The notes under the pieces: generated by a model
The model's input: the letters and a program-made list of their open reading frames with translations, nothing else
Database searches by the model: none
Told to the model about the DNA's origin: nothing
Made by a program: the position numbers and the translations under genes
Assembly: GCF_900091555.1 (NCBI RefSeq)
Contig: NZ_FMCX01000005.1
Span: 434,001-498,000, forward strand
Source of the DNA: Micromonospora mirobrigensis
GTDB taxonomy: Bacteria; Actinomycetota; Actinomycetes; Mycobacteriales; Micromonosporaceae
DNA length: 64,000 bases
Reading direction: 5' to 3'
Shown: positions 33,620-45,457 of the stretch, piece by piece
How the letters are laid out: every line of letters begins with the position of its first letter
Position numbering within the stretch: position 1 is the stretch's first letter

Positions 33620-33667
33620 GCGCGAGGAGTGCAGCGAAGCGGAGCCCCGCAGTCGTGAACGAAAGGC
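33616..33667 (+). repeat. Short repeat-like element after pyrC
   Basis: A 52-bp segment starting GTGAGCGCGAGGAGTG, continuing through AGCCCCGCAGTCGTGAACG and ending GAAAGG, overlaps the pyrC stop and fills most of the pyrC-carA gap. It resembles a short interspersed 3'-end element I associate with Micromonosporaceae genomes. That is recollection rather than something shown here, since no second copy was noticed in this window. Confidence 0.5.
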
Positions 33668-33678
33668 CGGCACAGTAA

Positions 33679-34864
33679 ATGGGAAAGCGTAGAGGCGCGA
33701 TCCTCGTACTCGAGGACGGGCGGACGTTCCACGGCGAGGCGTACGGCAGCGTCGGGGAGACCTTCGGCGAGGCGGTCTTCAACACCGGCATGACCGGCTA
33801 CCAGGAGACCCTGACCGACCCGTCCTACCACCGTCAGGTGGTGGTGCAGACCGCCCCGCACATCGGCAACACCGGCGTCAACGGCGAGGACGACGAGTCC
33901 GGCCGGATCTGGGTCGCCGGCTACGTGGTCCGCGACCCGGCCCGCATCGGCTCCAACTGGCGGGCCACCGGCGGGCTGGAGGACCGGCTGGCCGCCGAGG
34001 GCGTCGTCGGCATCGGCGGGGTGGACACCCGGGCGCTGACCCGGCACCTGCGCGAGCGGGGCGCCATGCGGGTCGGCATCTCCAGCGTCGACGACGACCC
34101 GCGCGCCCTGCTGGCCCGGGTCCGGCAGTCGCCGCAGATGGTCGGCGCGGACCTCTCCGCCCAGGTGAGCACCGCCGAGCCCTACGTCGTCGAGGCGCAG
34201 GGCGAGCACCGCTTCACGGTGGCCGCCCTGGACCTGGGCATCAAGCGCAACGTGCCGCGCCGGCTCGCCGCGCGCGGGGTCACCACCCACGTGCTGCCCG
34301 CCGGCTCCGGCATCGACGACCTGCTGGCCACCGGCGCGGACGCGGTCTTCTTCTCGCCCGGTCCGGGTGACCCGGCCACCGCCGACGGGCCGGTGGCGCT
34401 GGCCGAGGAGGTGCTGCGCCGGCGGATCCCCCTGTTCGGCATCTGCTTCGGCAGCCAGATCCTCGGCCGCGCGCTCGGCTTCGGCACCTACAAGCTGGGC
34501 TACGGCCACCGCGGCATCAACCAGCCGGTGCTCGACCGGGCCACCGGCAAGGTCGAGGTGACCAGCCACAACCACGGCTTCGCCGTGCAGGTGCCGGGGG
34601 CGCAGGCCGGGGCCGTCGTCCCCGACCAGGTGATCGACACCGGGTTCGGCGGCGTCCAGGTCAGTCACGTCTGCCTCAATGACAACGTGGTCGAGGGGCT
34701 GCGGGCGCTGGACGTGCCCGCCTTCACCGTGCAATACCACCCCGAGGCGGCGGCCGGCCCGCACGACGCGGACTACCTGTTCGACCGCTTCGCCGAGCTG
34801 ATCGAGGGCCGTGCCCTCGACCAGCAGCCCAGTGAGGGCCGGACCCACAGCGAGGGGCGCACGA

Positions 34865-34872
<8 letters not shown>
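33679..34872 (+). CDS. carA: Carbamoyl-phosphate synthase small (glutaminase) chain
   Basis: Supplies ammonia from glutamine to CarB. It has 397 residues. The N-terminal CPSase_sm domain contains NTGMTGYQETLTDPSY. The C-terminal class I GATase has the nucleophile cysteine in LFGICFGSQILGRALG and the His/Glu pair in VQYHPEA. The elbow reads FGSQ rather than the common LGHQ, a variation seen among actinobacterial CarA. It overlaps carB by eight bases. Confidence 0.97.
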
Positions 34873-38208
<3,336 letters not shown>

Positions 38209-38212
<4 letters not shown>

Positions 38213-39249
38213 TCTTCGAACGGGTGGTGCGGCCCCGGCTCTTCGCCCTCGGCGGCGGGGACGCCGAGGAGGCGCACGAGTGGACGCTGCGGCGGCTGGC
38301 CGTGCTCTCCGGCCGGCCGGCCGCGTTGGCGGCGTTGCGGGCCCGCTACTTCCAGCGGGCCCCGCGCACGGTGTTCGGCGTGGAGTTCCCCAACCCGGTC
38401 GGCCTGGCCGCCGGGATGGACAAGAACGGCGTCGCCCTGGCGGCCTGGCCGGCGCTCGGCTTCGGTTTCGTCGAGGTGGGCACGGTCACCGCGCACGCCC
38501 AGCCGGGCAACCCCCGGCCGCGGCTGTTCCGGCTGCGCGACAGCGAGGCCGTGGTGAACCGGATGGGCTTCAACAACGCCGGCGCGGAGGCGCTCGCCGC
38601 GCGGCTGTCGGCGCTGCCCCGCCCGATCGGGGTGCCGCTGGGCATCTCGCTCGGCAAGTCCAAGGTGACCCCGCTGGAGCAGGCGGTCGAGGACTACCTC
38701 GCCTCCTACCGCGCGCTGCGGGAGCACGGTGACTACTTCGCGGTCAACGTCTCCTCGCCGAACACCCCGGGCCTGCGGTCGCTTCAGGACCGGTCGCACC
38801 TGGACGCCCTGTTGGCCGCGCTGGTGGGGGAGAAGCCGGTGCTGGTGAAGATCGCCCCGGACCTCACCGAGCCGGCCATCGCCGAGCTGCTGCAGGTCTG
38901 CCTGGACCGGGGCGCGGCCGGGGTGATCGCCACGAACACCACGCTGGCCCGGGACGGGCTCGCCCCGGTCGACCGGGAGATCGGCGCGCAGGCCGGCGGC
39001 CTCTCCGGCCGGCCGCTGGCGGCCCGGTCCCGGGAGGTGGTCTCCTTCGTGCACCGGGAGACCGGCGGCCGGCTGCCGGTCATCGGCGTCGGCGGCATCC
39101 TCGACCCCGACGACGCCGCCCGGATGCTCGACGCCGGGGCCAGCCTGGTCCAGCTCTACACCGGCTTCATCTACCGCGGTCCGGCCCTGGTGCGTTCGGC
39201 CGTCCGGGCGACGGGCCGGACGGTGGTACCGGCGGCCGCACGGCGGTGA
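38209..39249 (+). CDS. pyrD: Dihydroorotate dehydrogenase (quinone), class 2
   Basis: FMN enzyme linked to the membrane quinone pool that oxidises dihydroorotate to orotate. It has 346 residues: an N-terminal amphipathic membrane-association segment, VEFPNPVGLAAGMDKNG, GTVTAHAQPGNPRPRLFRL, the catalytic serine region VNVSSPNTPGLRSLQ, and the phosphate-binding IGVGGILDPDDAARMLDAGA. GTG 38209 overlaps the carB stop. Confidence 0.97.
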
Positions 39250-39356
39250 CCCGGGAGCCGGACAGGTCCGCGGGGGAGAGGCCCGTCCGGCCGTCCGGGC
39301 CGCGCCCGCTGCGCGGGCCGGGCCCGCCGCCCGCCCGACGACATGAAGGAGACCCG

Positions 39357-40631
39357 ATGACCCCCGAGGAGATTCTGGCCGGGGACCGGGCGCACGTCTG
39401 GCATCCGTACGCGACGCTGCCGCCGGGCAGCCCGCCGTACGTCGTGGACAGCGCGCAGGGGGTACGACTGCGGCTGGCCGACGGTCGGGAGCTGGTGGAC
39501 GGGATGTCGTCCTGGTGGGCGGCGATCCACGGCTACCGCCACCCGGTGCTCGACGCGGCCGTGGTCGACCAGCTCGGCCGGATGAGCCACGTGATGTTCG
39601 GCGGGCTCACCCACGAGCCCGCCGTCCGGCTGGCCCGGACCCTGGTCGAGCTGACCCCGGCGGGCCTGGAGCACGTCTTCCTGGCCGACTCCGGCTCGGT
39701 CAGCGTCGAGGTGGCGGTCAAGATGTGCCTGCAGTACCAGCGGGCCGTCGGACGCCCGGAGCGCCGCCGGCTCGGCACCTGGCGGGGTGGCTACCACGGT
39801 GACACCTTCCACCCGATGAGCGTCTGTGACCCCGAGGGCGGGATGCACCACCTCTGGGGCGACGTGCTGCCCCGGCAGGTCTTCGCCCCGGTCCCGCCGG
39901 GCGGCTTCGACGACGAGCCGGACCCGGCGTACCTGGCGGCGCTGACCGACACGGTGCGCCGGCACGCCGACGAGCTGGCCGCGGTGATCGTCGAGCCGGT
40001 GGTGCAGGGCGCCGGCGGGATGCGCTTCCACCACCCGGGATACCTGCGGGCGCTGCGCGAGGTGACCCGGGAACACGGGATCCTGCTGATCTTCGACGAG
40101 ATCGCCACCGGCTTCGGTCGTACCGGGCGGATGTTCGCCGCCGAGCACGCCGGGGTGACCCCGGACGTGCTCTGCGTGGGCAAGGCGCTGACCGGTGGTT
40201 ACCTGACCCTGGCGGCCACCCTGTGCGCCCCGGAGGTGGCCGAGGGCATCTCCGCCGGTGGGGTGCTCGCGCACGGCCCGACCTTCATGGGCAACCCGCT
40301 GGCCTGCGCGGTCGCCAACGCCTCGCTGGACCTGCTGCGCGCCGGCGACTGGGCGGCCGAGGTGGCCCGGGTGGGCGCCGGGCTGCGGGCCGGTCTGGAG
40401 CCGCTGCGTGCGGCCCCCGGGGTCGCCGACGTACGTGTGCTCGGCGCGATCGGGGTGGTGCAGCTCGACCACGAGGTGGACCTGCCCCGGGCCACGGCCG
40501 CCGCGGTGGCCCAGGGGGTCTGGTTGCGCCCCTTCCGGGACCTGGTGTACGCCATGCCGCCCTACGTCACCGACGACGCCGACGTGGCCCGGATCGCGGC
40601 GGGGATCGCCGCCGCCGTCGAGGCCGGCTGA
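39357..40631 (+). CDS. bioA: Adenosylmethionine-8-amino-7-oxononanoate aminotransferase
   Basis: PLP enzyme that makes 7,8-diaminopelargonate in biotin synthesis using SAM as amino donor. It has 424 residues. HVWHPYATLP at the N-terminus and SSWWAAIHGYRHP are BioA signatures; the PLP lysine is in VGKALTGGYLTLAATL, preceded by LIFDEIATGFGRTGRMFAAE. ATG 39357 has AAGGAGA upstream; the earlier in-frame start at 39246 has none. It sits between pyrD and pyrF with no other bio genes nearby. Confidence 0.93.
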   Translation: MTPEEILAGDRAHVWHPYATLPPGSPPYVVDSAQGVRLRLADGRELVDGMSSWWAAIHGYRHPVLDAAVVDQLGRMSHVMFGGLTHEPAVRLARTLVELTPAGLEHVFLADSGSVSVEVAVKMCLQYQRAVGRPERRRLGTWRGGYHGDTFHPMSVCDPEGGMHHLWGDVLPRQVFAPVPPGGFDDEPDPAYLAALTDTVRRHADELAAVIVEPVVQGAGGMRFHHPGYLRALREVTREHGILLIFDEIATGFGRTGRMFAAEHAGVTPDVLCVGKALTGGYLTLAATLCAPEVAEGISAGGVLAHGPTFMGNPLACAVANASLDLLRAGDWAAEVARVGAGLRAGLEPLRAAPGVADVRVLGAIGVVQLDHEVDLPRATAAAVAQGVWLRPFRDLVYAMPPYVTDDADVARIAAGIAAAVEAG

Positions 40632-40678
40632 CCGAGCACCGGCCACCACCGCACCGCAACGAGGAGTGAGGGACGTTC

Positions 40679-41515
40679 ATGGAGAGTTTCGGGGCCCGGC
40701 TGCACCGGGCGGTCACCGAGCGGGGTCCGCTCTGCGTCGGCATCGATCCGCATCCGGGTCTGCTGGCCCGGTGGGGGCTGACCGACGACGTCCGGGGGCT
40801 CGACCGGTTCAGCCGGACGGTGGTCGAGGCGATCGGCGACCGGGTTGCGGTGGTCAAGCCCCAGTCGGCCTTTTTCGAGCGGTTCGGGGCCCGCGGAGTG
40901 GAAATTCTTGAGTCAACTATCCGACAGTTACGCGATGCCGGAGCCCTCGTTCTGCTTGACGTGAAACGCGGCGACATCGGGTCGACCGTCGCCGCGTACG
41001 CCGCCGCGTACCTCGATCCGGCCAGCCCGCTGTACGCCGACGCGGTGACCGCCAGTCCTTACCTCGGCGTCGGTTCGCTGGCCCCGATGTTCGACCTCGC
41101 CGCCACGCACGGCGGCGGCGTCTTCGTCCTGGCGCTCACCTCGAACCCGGAGGGCGCCGCGGTCCAGCACGCCCGCGCGGCCGACGGACGCACCGTCGCG
41201 CAGACCGTCATCGACGAGATCTCGCAGCTCAACCGCGGTGCGGAGCCGCTCGGCAGCTTCGGTCTGGTGGTCGGTGCGACCATCGGCGACACCGGGCACG
41301 ACCTCTCCGGGGTGAACGGTCCGCTGCTGGCCCCGGGGCTGGGTGCGCAGGGTGCGACGGCGGCGGACCTCCGTACCGTCTTCGGCACCAGCCTCTCGTC
41401 GGTGCTGCCGTCGTACTCCCGGGAGGTATTGAACGCGGGCCCCGACACCGGTGCCCTGCGGGCCGCCACGGACCGGGTGCTGGCCGAGTGCCGCGCCGCC
41501 GTGACCGCCTCCTGA
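40679..41515 (+). CDS. pyrF: Orotidine 5'-phosphate decarboxylase, subfamily 2
   Basis: Last step of UMP synthesis. It has 278 residues and belongs to the longer type 2 form. The catalytic motif is LLDVKRGDIGSTVAAYA, with CVGIDPHPGLL, VTASPYLGVGSL and LAPGLGAQGAT. An internal patch (40898-40945) uses rare codons including GAA, ATT, TCA, ACT, CGA and one TTA leucine codon at 40928-40930, unlike the rest of the gene. It is separated from the rest of the pyr operon by bioA. Confidence 0.96.
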   Translation: MESFGARLHRAVTERGPLCVGIDPHPGLLARWGLTDDVRGLDRFSRTVVEAIGDRVAVVKPQSAFFERFGARGVEILESTIRQLRDAGALVLLDVKRGDIGSTVAAYAAAYLDPASPLYADAVTASPYLGVGSLAPMFDLAATHGGGVFVLALTSNPEGAAVQHARAADGRTVAQTVIDEISQLNRGAEPLGSFGLVVGATIGDTGHDLSGVNGPLLAPGLGAQGATAADLRTVFGTSLSSVLPSYSREVLNAGPDTGALRAATDRVLAECRAAVTAS

Positions 41516-41561
41516 CTGACTGATGGGTCGGTCACTTTCTGTTGATCATGGCGCGCCCACG

Positions 41562-41590
41562 TTGCCGAAAGCTCCGATGACCGCTAGTTT
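41562..41590 (+). promoter_or_regulatory. mihF promoter (-35 TTGCCG, -10 TAGTTT)
   Basis: TTGCCG (41562-41567) and TAGTTT (41585-41590) are separated by 17 bp in the pyrF-mihF gap. The start would fall near 41597, giving a leader of about 98 nt. Confidence 0.6.
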
Positions 41591-41597
41591 TCCCCGC

Positions 41598-41629
41598 GCT
41601 GGGAACCACGGACCCCTTTGGTTGCCAGC
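41598..41629 (+). promoter_or_regulatory. 5' leader hairpin of mihF
   Basis: GCTGGGAACCA (41598-41608) pairs with TGGTTGCCAGC (41619-41629) except for one internal mismatch. The stem begins right at the predicted transcription start, so it may stabilise the mRNA 5' end. Confidence 0.4.
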
Positions 41630-41694
41630 GACACCACGTTTCACAGATGCGGCGGCGCGTCCGGCCCGTCGCGATAGGGACCTGAGGAGAACTG

Positions 41695-42012
41695 GTGCCG
41701 CTCCCGTCACTGACCCCTGAGCAGCGCGCTGCCGCGCTCGAGAAGGCCGCGGAGATCCGCAAGGCCCGTGCTGAGCTGAAGGAGCAGCTCAAGCAGGGCA
41801 AGACCACCCTGGCCGCCGTCCTGGACCGGGCCGAGTCCGACGACGTCGTCGGCAAGCTCAAGGTTTCGGCCGTGCTCCAGGCGATGCCGGGTATCGGCAA
41901 GATCCGGGCCACCCAGATCATGGAGAAGCTCAAGATCGCCGACAGCCGTCGCCTGCGTGGCCTGGGCGAGCAGCAGCGCAAGGCGCTGCTTGGAGAGTTC
42001 GCCGCCAACTGA
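41695..42012 (+). CDS. mihF: Actinobacterial integration host factor (mIHF)
   Basis: A 105-residue nucleoid protein that bends DNA and affects replication, development and specialised metabolism. It is unrelated to enteric IHF. It has a long basic N-terminal helix (EQRAAALEKAAEIRKARAELKEQL) and a helix-two-turn-helix fold with VSAVLQAMPGIGKIRATQIMEKL, ending in LRGLGEQQRKALLGEF. GTG 41695 follows TGAGGAG. Neighbours gmk and rpoZ match the usual actinobacterial order. Confidence 0.96.
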   Translation: MPLPSLTPEQRAAALEKAAEIRKARAELKEQLKQGKTTLAAVLDRAESDDVVGKLKVSAVLQAMPGIGKIRATQIMEKLKIADSRRLRGLGEQQRKALLGEFAAN

Positions 42013-42038
42013 GCTGCGGCTACGTGTAGAAACAAGCA

Positions 42039-42572
42039 GTGAGCACGGATGGTGGGGCGCGCCCGGCGGCTCGGCTCACCGTCCTGAGCGGACCGTCAGG
42101 TACGGGTCGGGACGGTGTGGTCGGGTTGGTCCGGGCGCGTCTGCCGTCGGTGTGGGTGCCGGTGCCGGCCACCACCCGGCCGGCCGGCCCCGGCGAGTCC
42201 GAGGGCGTGGACCGGCACTTCGTCGACGCGCGCGACTTCGACCGGATGGTCGCCGCCGGGCAGCTGCTGGAGTGGACCCGGATCGGGCCGTACCGCCGGG
42301 GCGTGCCCCGGGAGCCGGTGCGGAGCCGGCTGGCCGCCGGGCAGCCGGTGCTGCTGCCGCTCGACCTTCCCGGCGCGCTGGCGCTGCGCGCGGCGGTGCC
42401 CGACGCCCGGCTGATCCTGCTCCTGCCCCCCGGGCACCGGCCGGACCCGACGGTCACGGCCGCCGCCGCACACACCGTCCGTCACGACCACACCGGGCGG
42501 GCCGTTGCCGAGCTGGTAGGCTTGCTCGGTTATTCCTTGCTGGCCCCGGCCCAGCCGCCGTCGCGCGGTTGA
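42039..42572 (+). CDS. Guanylate kinase homologue lacking key catalytic residues
   Basis: At the gmk locus (mihF-gmk-rpoZ). It has 177 residues, somewhat short. It keeps LTVLSGPSG, ATTRPAGPGE, GVDRHFVDARDFDRMVAAGQLLEW and VPREPV. However, the P-loop reads GPSGTGRDG (Arg24, Asp25) where active enzymes have GKS/T or GKG, the GNxYGT GMP-binding stretch is GPYRRGV, and the arginine-rich lid after the middle strand is missing. As seen, ATP binding and phosphoryl transfer should fail. It may be a pseudo-enzyme or a moonlighting remnant, with the working gmk elsewhere. The frame is intact. Confidence 0.8.
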   Translation: MSTDGGARPAARLTVLSGPSGTGRDGVVGLVRARLPSVWVPVPATTRPAGPGESEGVDRHFVDARDFDRMVAAGQLLEWTRIGPYRRGVPREPVRSRLAAGQPVLLPLDLPGALALRAAVPDARLILLLPPGHRPDPTVTAAAAHTVRHDHTGRAVAELVGLLGYSLLAPAQPPSRG

Positions 42573-42621
42573 AGGGATCGGGCCGCGTTCGCGCGGTTAC
42601 TTCAGACGCAGAGGTTCATTC

Positions 42622-42885
42622 GTGGGATCCATCGCCAACCCCGAAGGCATCACCAACCCGCCGATCGACGAGCTCCTCGAGAAGACCACCTCGAAGTACG
42701 CGCTGGTCATCTTCGCCGCCAAGCGCGCCCGCCAGGTCAACGCCTACTACAGCCAGCTCGGTGAGGGCCTGCTGGAGTACGTCGGCCCGCTGGTGGAGAC
42801 CACCCCGCAGGAGAAGCCGCTCTCGATCGCCATGCGGGAGATCAACGCCGGTCTGCTCACCGCCGAGCCGACCGACCAGCCGTAA
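42622..42885 (+). CDS. rpoZ: DNA-directed RNA polymerase omega subunit
   Basis: An 87-residue omega subunit that chaperones beta-prime assembly. It shows NPPIDELLEKTTSKYALVIFAAKRARQVNAYY and the C-terminal KPLSIAMREINAGLL. GTG 42622 has AGAGG about nine bases upstream. A TAGGCT at 42517-42522, inside the upstream kinase homologue, could be its own promoter. Confidence 0.96.
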   Translation: MGSIANPEGITNPPIDELLEKTTSKYALVIFAAKRARQVNAYYSQLGEGLLEYVGPLVETTPQEKPLSIAMREINAGLLTAEPTDQP

Positions 42886-42900
42886 CCCGCCCGCGCGTCG

Positions 42901-44145
42901 ATGTCCGCCGAGATCGTCCTCGGGGTCGGCGGCGGCATCGCCGCCTACAAGGCGTGTGAGCTGCTGCGGCTCTTCACCGAGTCGGGCCACCGCGTCCGGG
43001 TCGTGCCGACCGCGTCGGCGCTGCGCTTCGTCGGAGCGCCGACCTGGGCGGCGCTGAGCGGCCAGCCGGTCGCCGACGACGTCTGGTCCGACGCGCACGA
43101 GGTGCCGCACGTCCGGCTGGGCCGGCGGGCCGACCTGGTGGTCGTCGCGCCGGCCACCGCGGACCTGCTCGCCAAGGCCGCCACCGGTCTCGCCGACGAC
43201 CTGCTCACCAACACGCTGCTGACGGCCCGCTGCCCGGTGGTGCTCGCCCCGGCCATGCACACCGAGATGTGGGAGCACCCGGCGACCGTGGCCAACGTGG
43301 CCACGCTGCGCGCCCGCGGCGTACGCGTCATCGAGCCGGCCGTCGGCCGGTTGACCGGCGCGGACACCGGCAAGGGCCGGCTGCCCGACCCGGCCGAGAT
43401 CTTCGCGGTGGCCCGGCGGGCGCTGCGCCGCGGTCTCGACGCCCCGGCCGACCTCACCGGCCGGTACGTGGTGGTCACCGCCGGCGGCACCCGCGAGCCG
43501 CTCGACCCGGTCCGCTTCCTCGGCAACCGCTCCTCCGGCAAGCAGGGCTACGCCTTCGCCCGCACGGCCGTCGCCCGCGGCGCCCGGGTCACCCTGGTCT
43601 CGGCGAACGTCGCCCTGGCCGACCCGGCCGGCGCCGACGTGGTCCGGGTCGGCACCACCGAGGAGCTGCGCAGGGCCACCCTGGAGGCGGCCGACGGCGC
43701 GGACGTCGTGGTGATGGCGGCGGCGCCGGCCGACTTCCGACCGGCAAGCTACGCGACCGGGAAGATCAAGAAGGCGGAGGACGGCAGCGCGCCCACCATC
43801 GAGCTGGTCACCAACCCGGACATCGCCGCCGAGCTGGGCCGTCGCCGCCGGCCGGAGCAGGTCCTGGTGGTGTTCGCCGCCGAGACCGGCGACGCCGAGG
43901 CCAACGGCCGCGCCAAGCTCGCCCGCAAGCGGGCCGACCTGATCGTCGTCAACGAGGTCGGGGTGGACAAGGTCTTCGGCGCCGAGACCAACGCGGCGAC
44001 CGTCATCGGCGCGGACGGCTCGGTGCACCGGCTGCCCGAGCAGGCCAAGGAGGACCTGGCCGACGGCGTCTGGGACCTCGTGGCGACCCGGCTGGCGCAA
44101 CCGTCCCAGAACCCGGGGGACTCGCCGTTCCACGAGTCACCCTAG
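42901..44145 (+). CDS. coaBC: Bifunctional phosphopantothenoylcysteine decarboxylase / phosphopantothenate-cysteine ligase
   Basis: Catalyses two consecutive steps of coenzyme A synthesis. It has 414 residues. The N-terminal flavoprotein decarboxylase (about 1-180) has VLGVGGGIAAYKACELLR, catalytic histidine in VPHVRLGRRADLVVVAPAT, and APAMHTEMW. The C-terminal CTP-dependent ligase has VTAGGTREPLDPVRFLGNRSSGKQG, MAAAPADFRP with KIKK, and a VVNEV segment. It follows rpoZ by 15 bp. Confidence 0.97.
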   Translation: MSAEIVLGVGGGIAAYKACELLRLFTESGHRVRVVPTASALRFVGAPTWAALSGQPVADDVWSDAHEVPHVRLGRRADLVVVAPATADLLAKAATGLADDLLTNTLLTARCPVVLAPAMHTEMWEHPATVANVATLRARGVRVIEPAVGRLTGADTGKGRLPDPAEIFAVARRALRRGLDAPADLTGRYVVVTAGGTREPLDPVRFLGNRSSGKQGYAFARTAVARGARVTLVSANVALADPAGADVVRVGTTEELRRATLEAADGADVVVMAAAPADFRPASYATGKIKKAEDGSAPTIELVTNPDIAAELGRRRRPEQVLVVFAAETGDAEANGRAKLARKRADLIVVNEVGVDKVFGAETNAATVIGADGSVHRLPEQAKEDLADGVWDLVATRLAQPSQNPGDSPFHESP

Positions 44146-44156
44146 AACCTGGTGAC

Positions 44157-44162
44157 TAAACT
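44157..44162 (+). promoter_or_regulatory. Candidate metK -10 box TAAACT
   Basis: TAAACT lies in the 62-bp coaBC-metK gap, 45 bases before the metK GTG. The gap is too short for a known SAM riboswitch. Confidence 0.4.
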
Positions 44163-44207
44163 GCCGCCGAGCGACCGTTCAAGAGTTTCCACATGTTTAG
44201 GAGTGCC

Positions 44208-45398
<1,191 letters not shown>

Positions 45399-45457
45399 CC
45401 GGCGCCAGGCACAGCGACCGGCGACCCGCGGACGGGTCGCCGGTCGCTCGCGTCTGC

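Noticed and set aside
34430..34470. CarA nucleophile elbow GICFGSQ read as a defective glutaminase
   Set aside because: The catalytic Cys and the downstream HPE pair are present, and FG(S/N)Q forms are known in actinobacterial CarA, so activity is expected.
44146..44207. SAM riboswitch upstream of metK
   Set aside because: The gap is only 62 bp and lacks any known SAM-aptamer core; only a -10 and a ribosome-binding site are visible.
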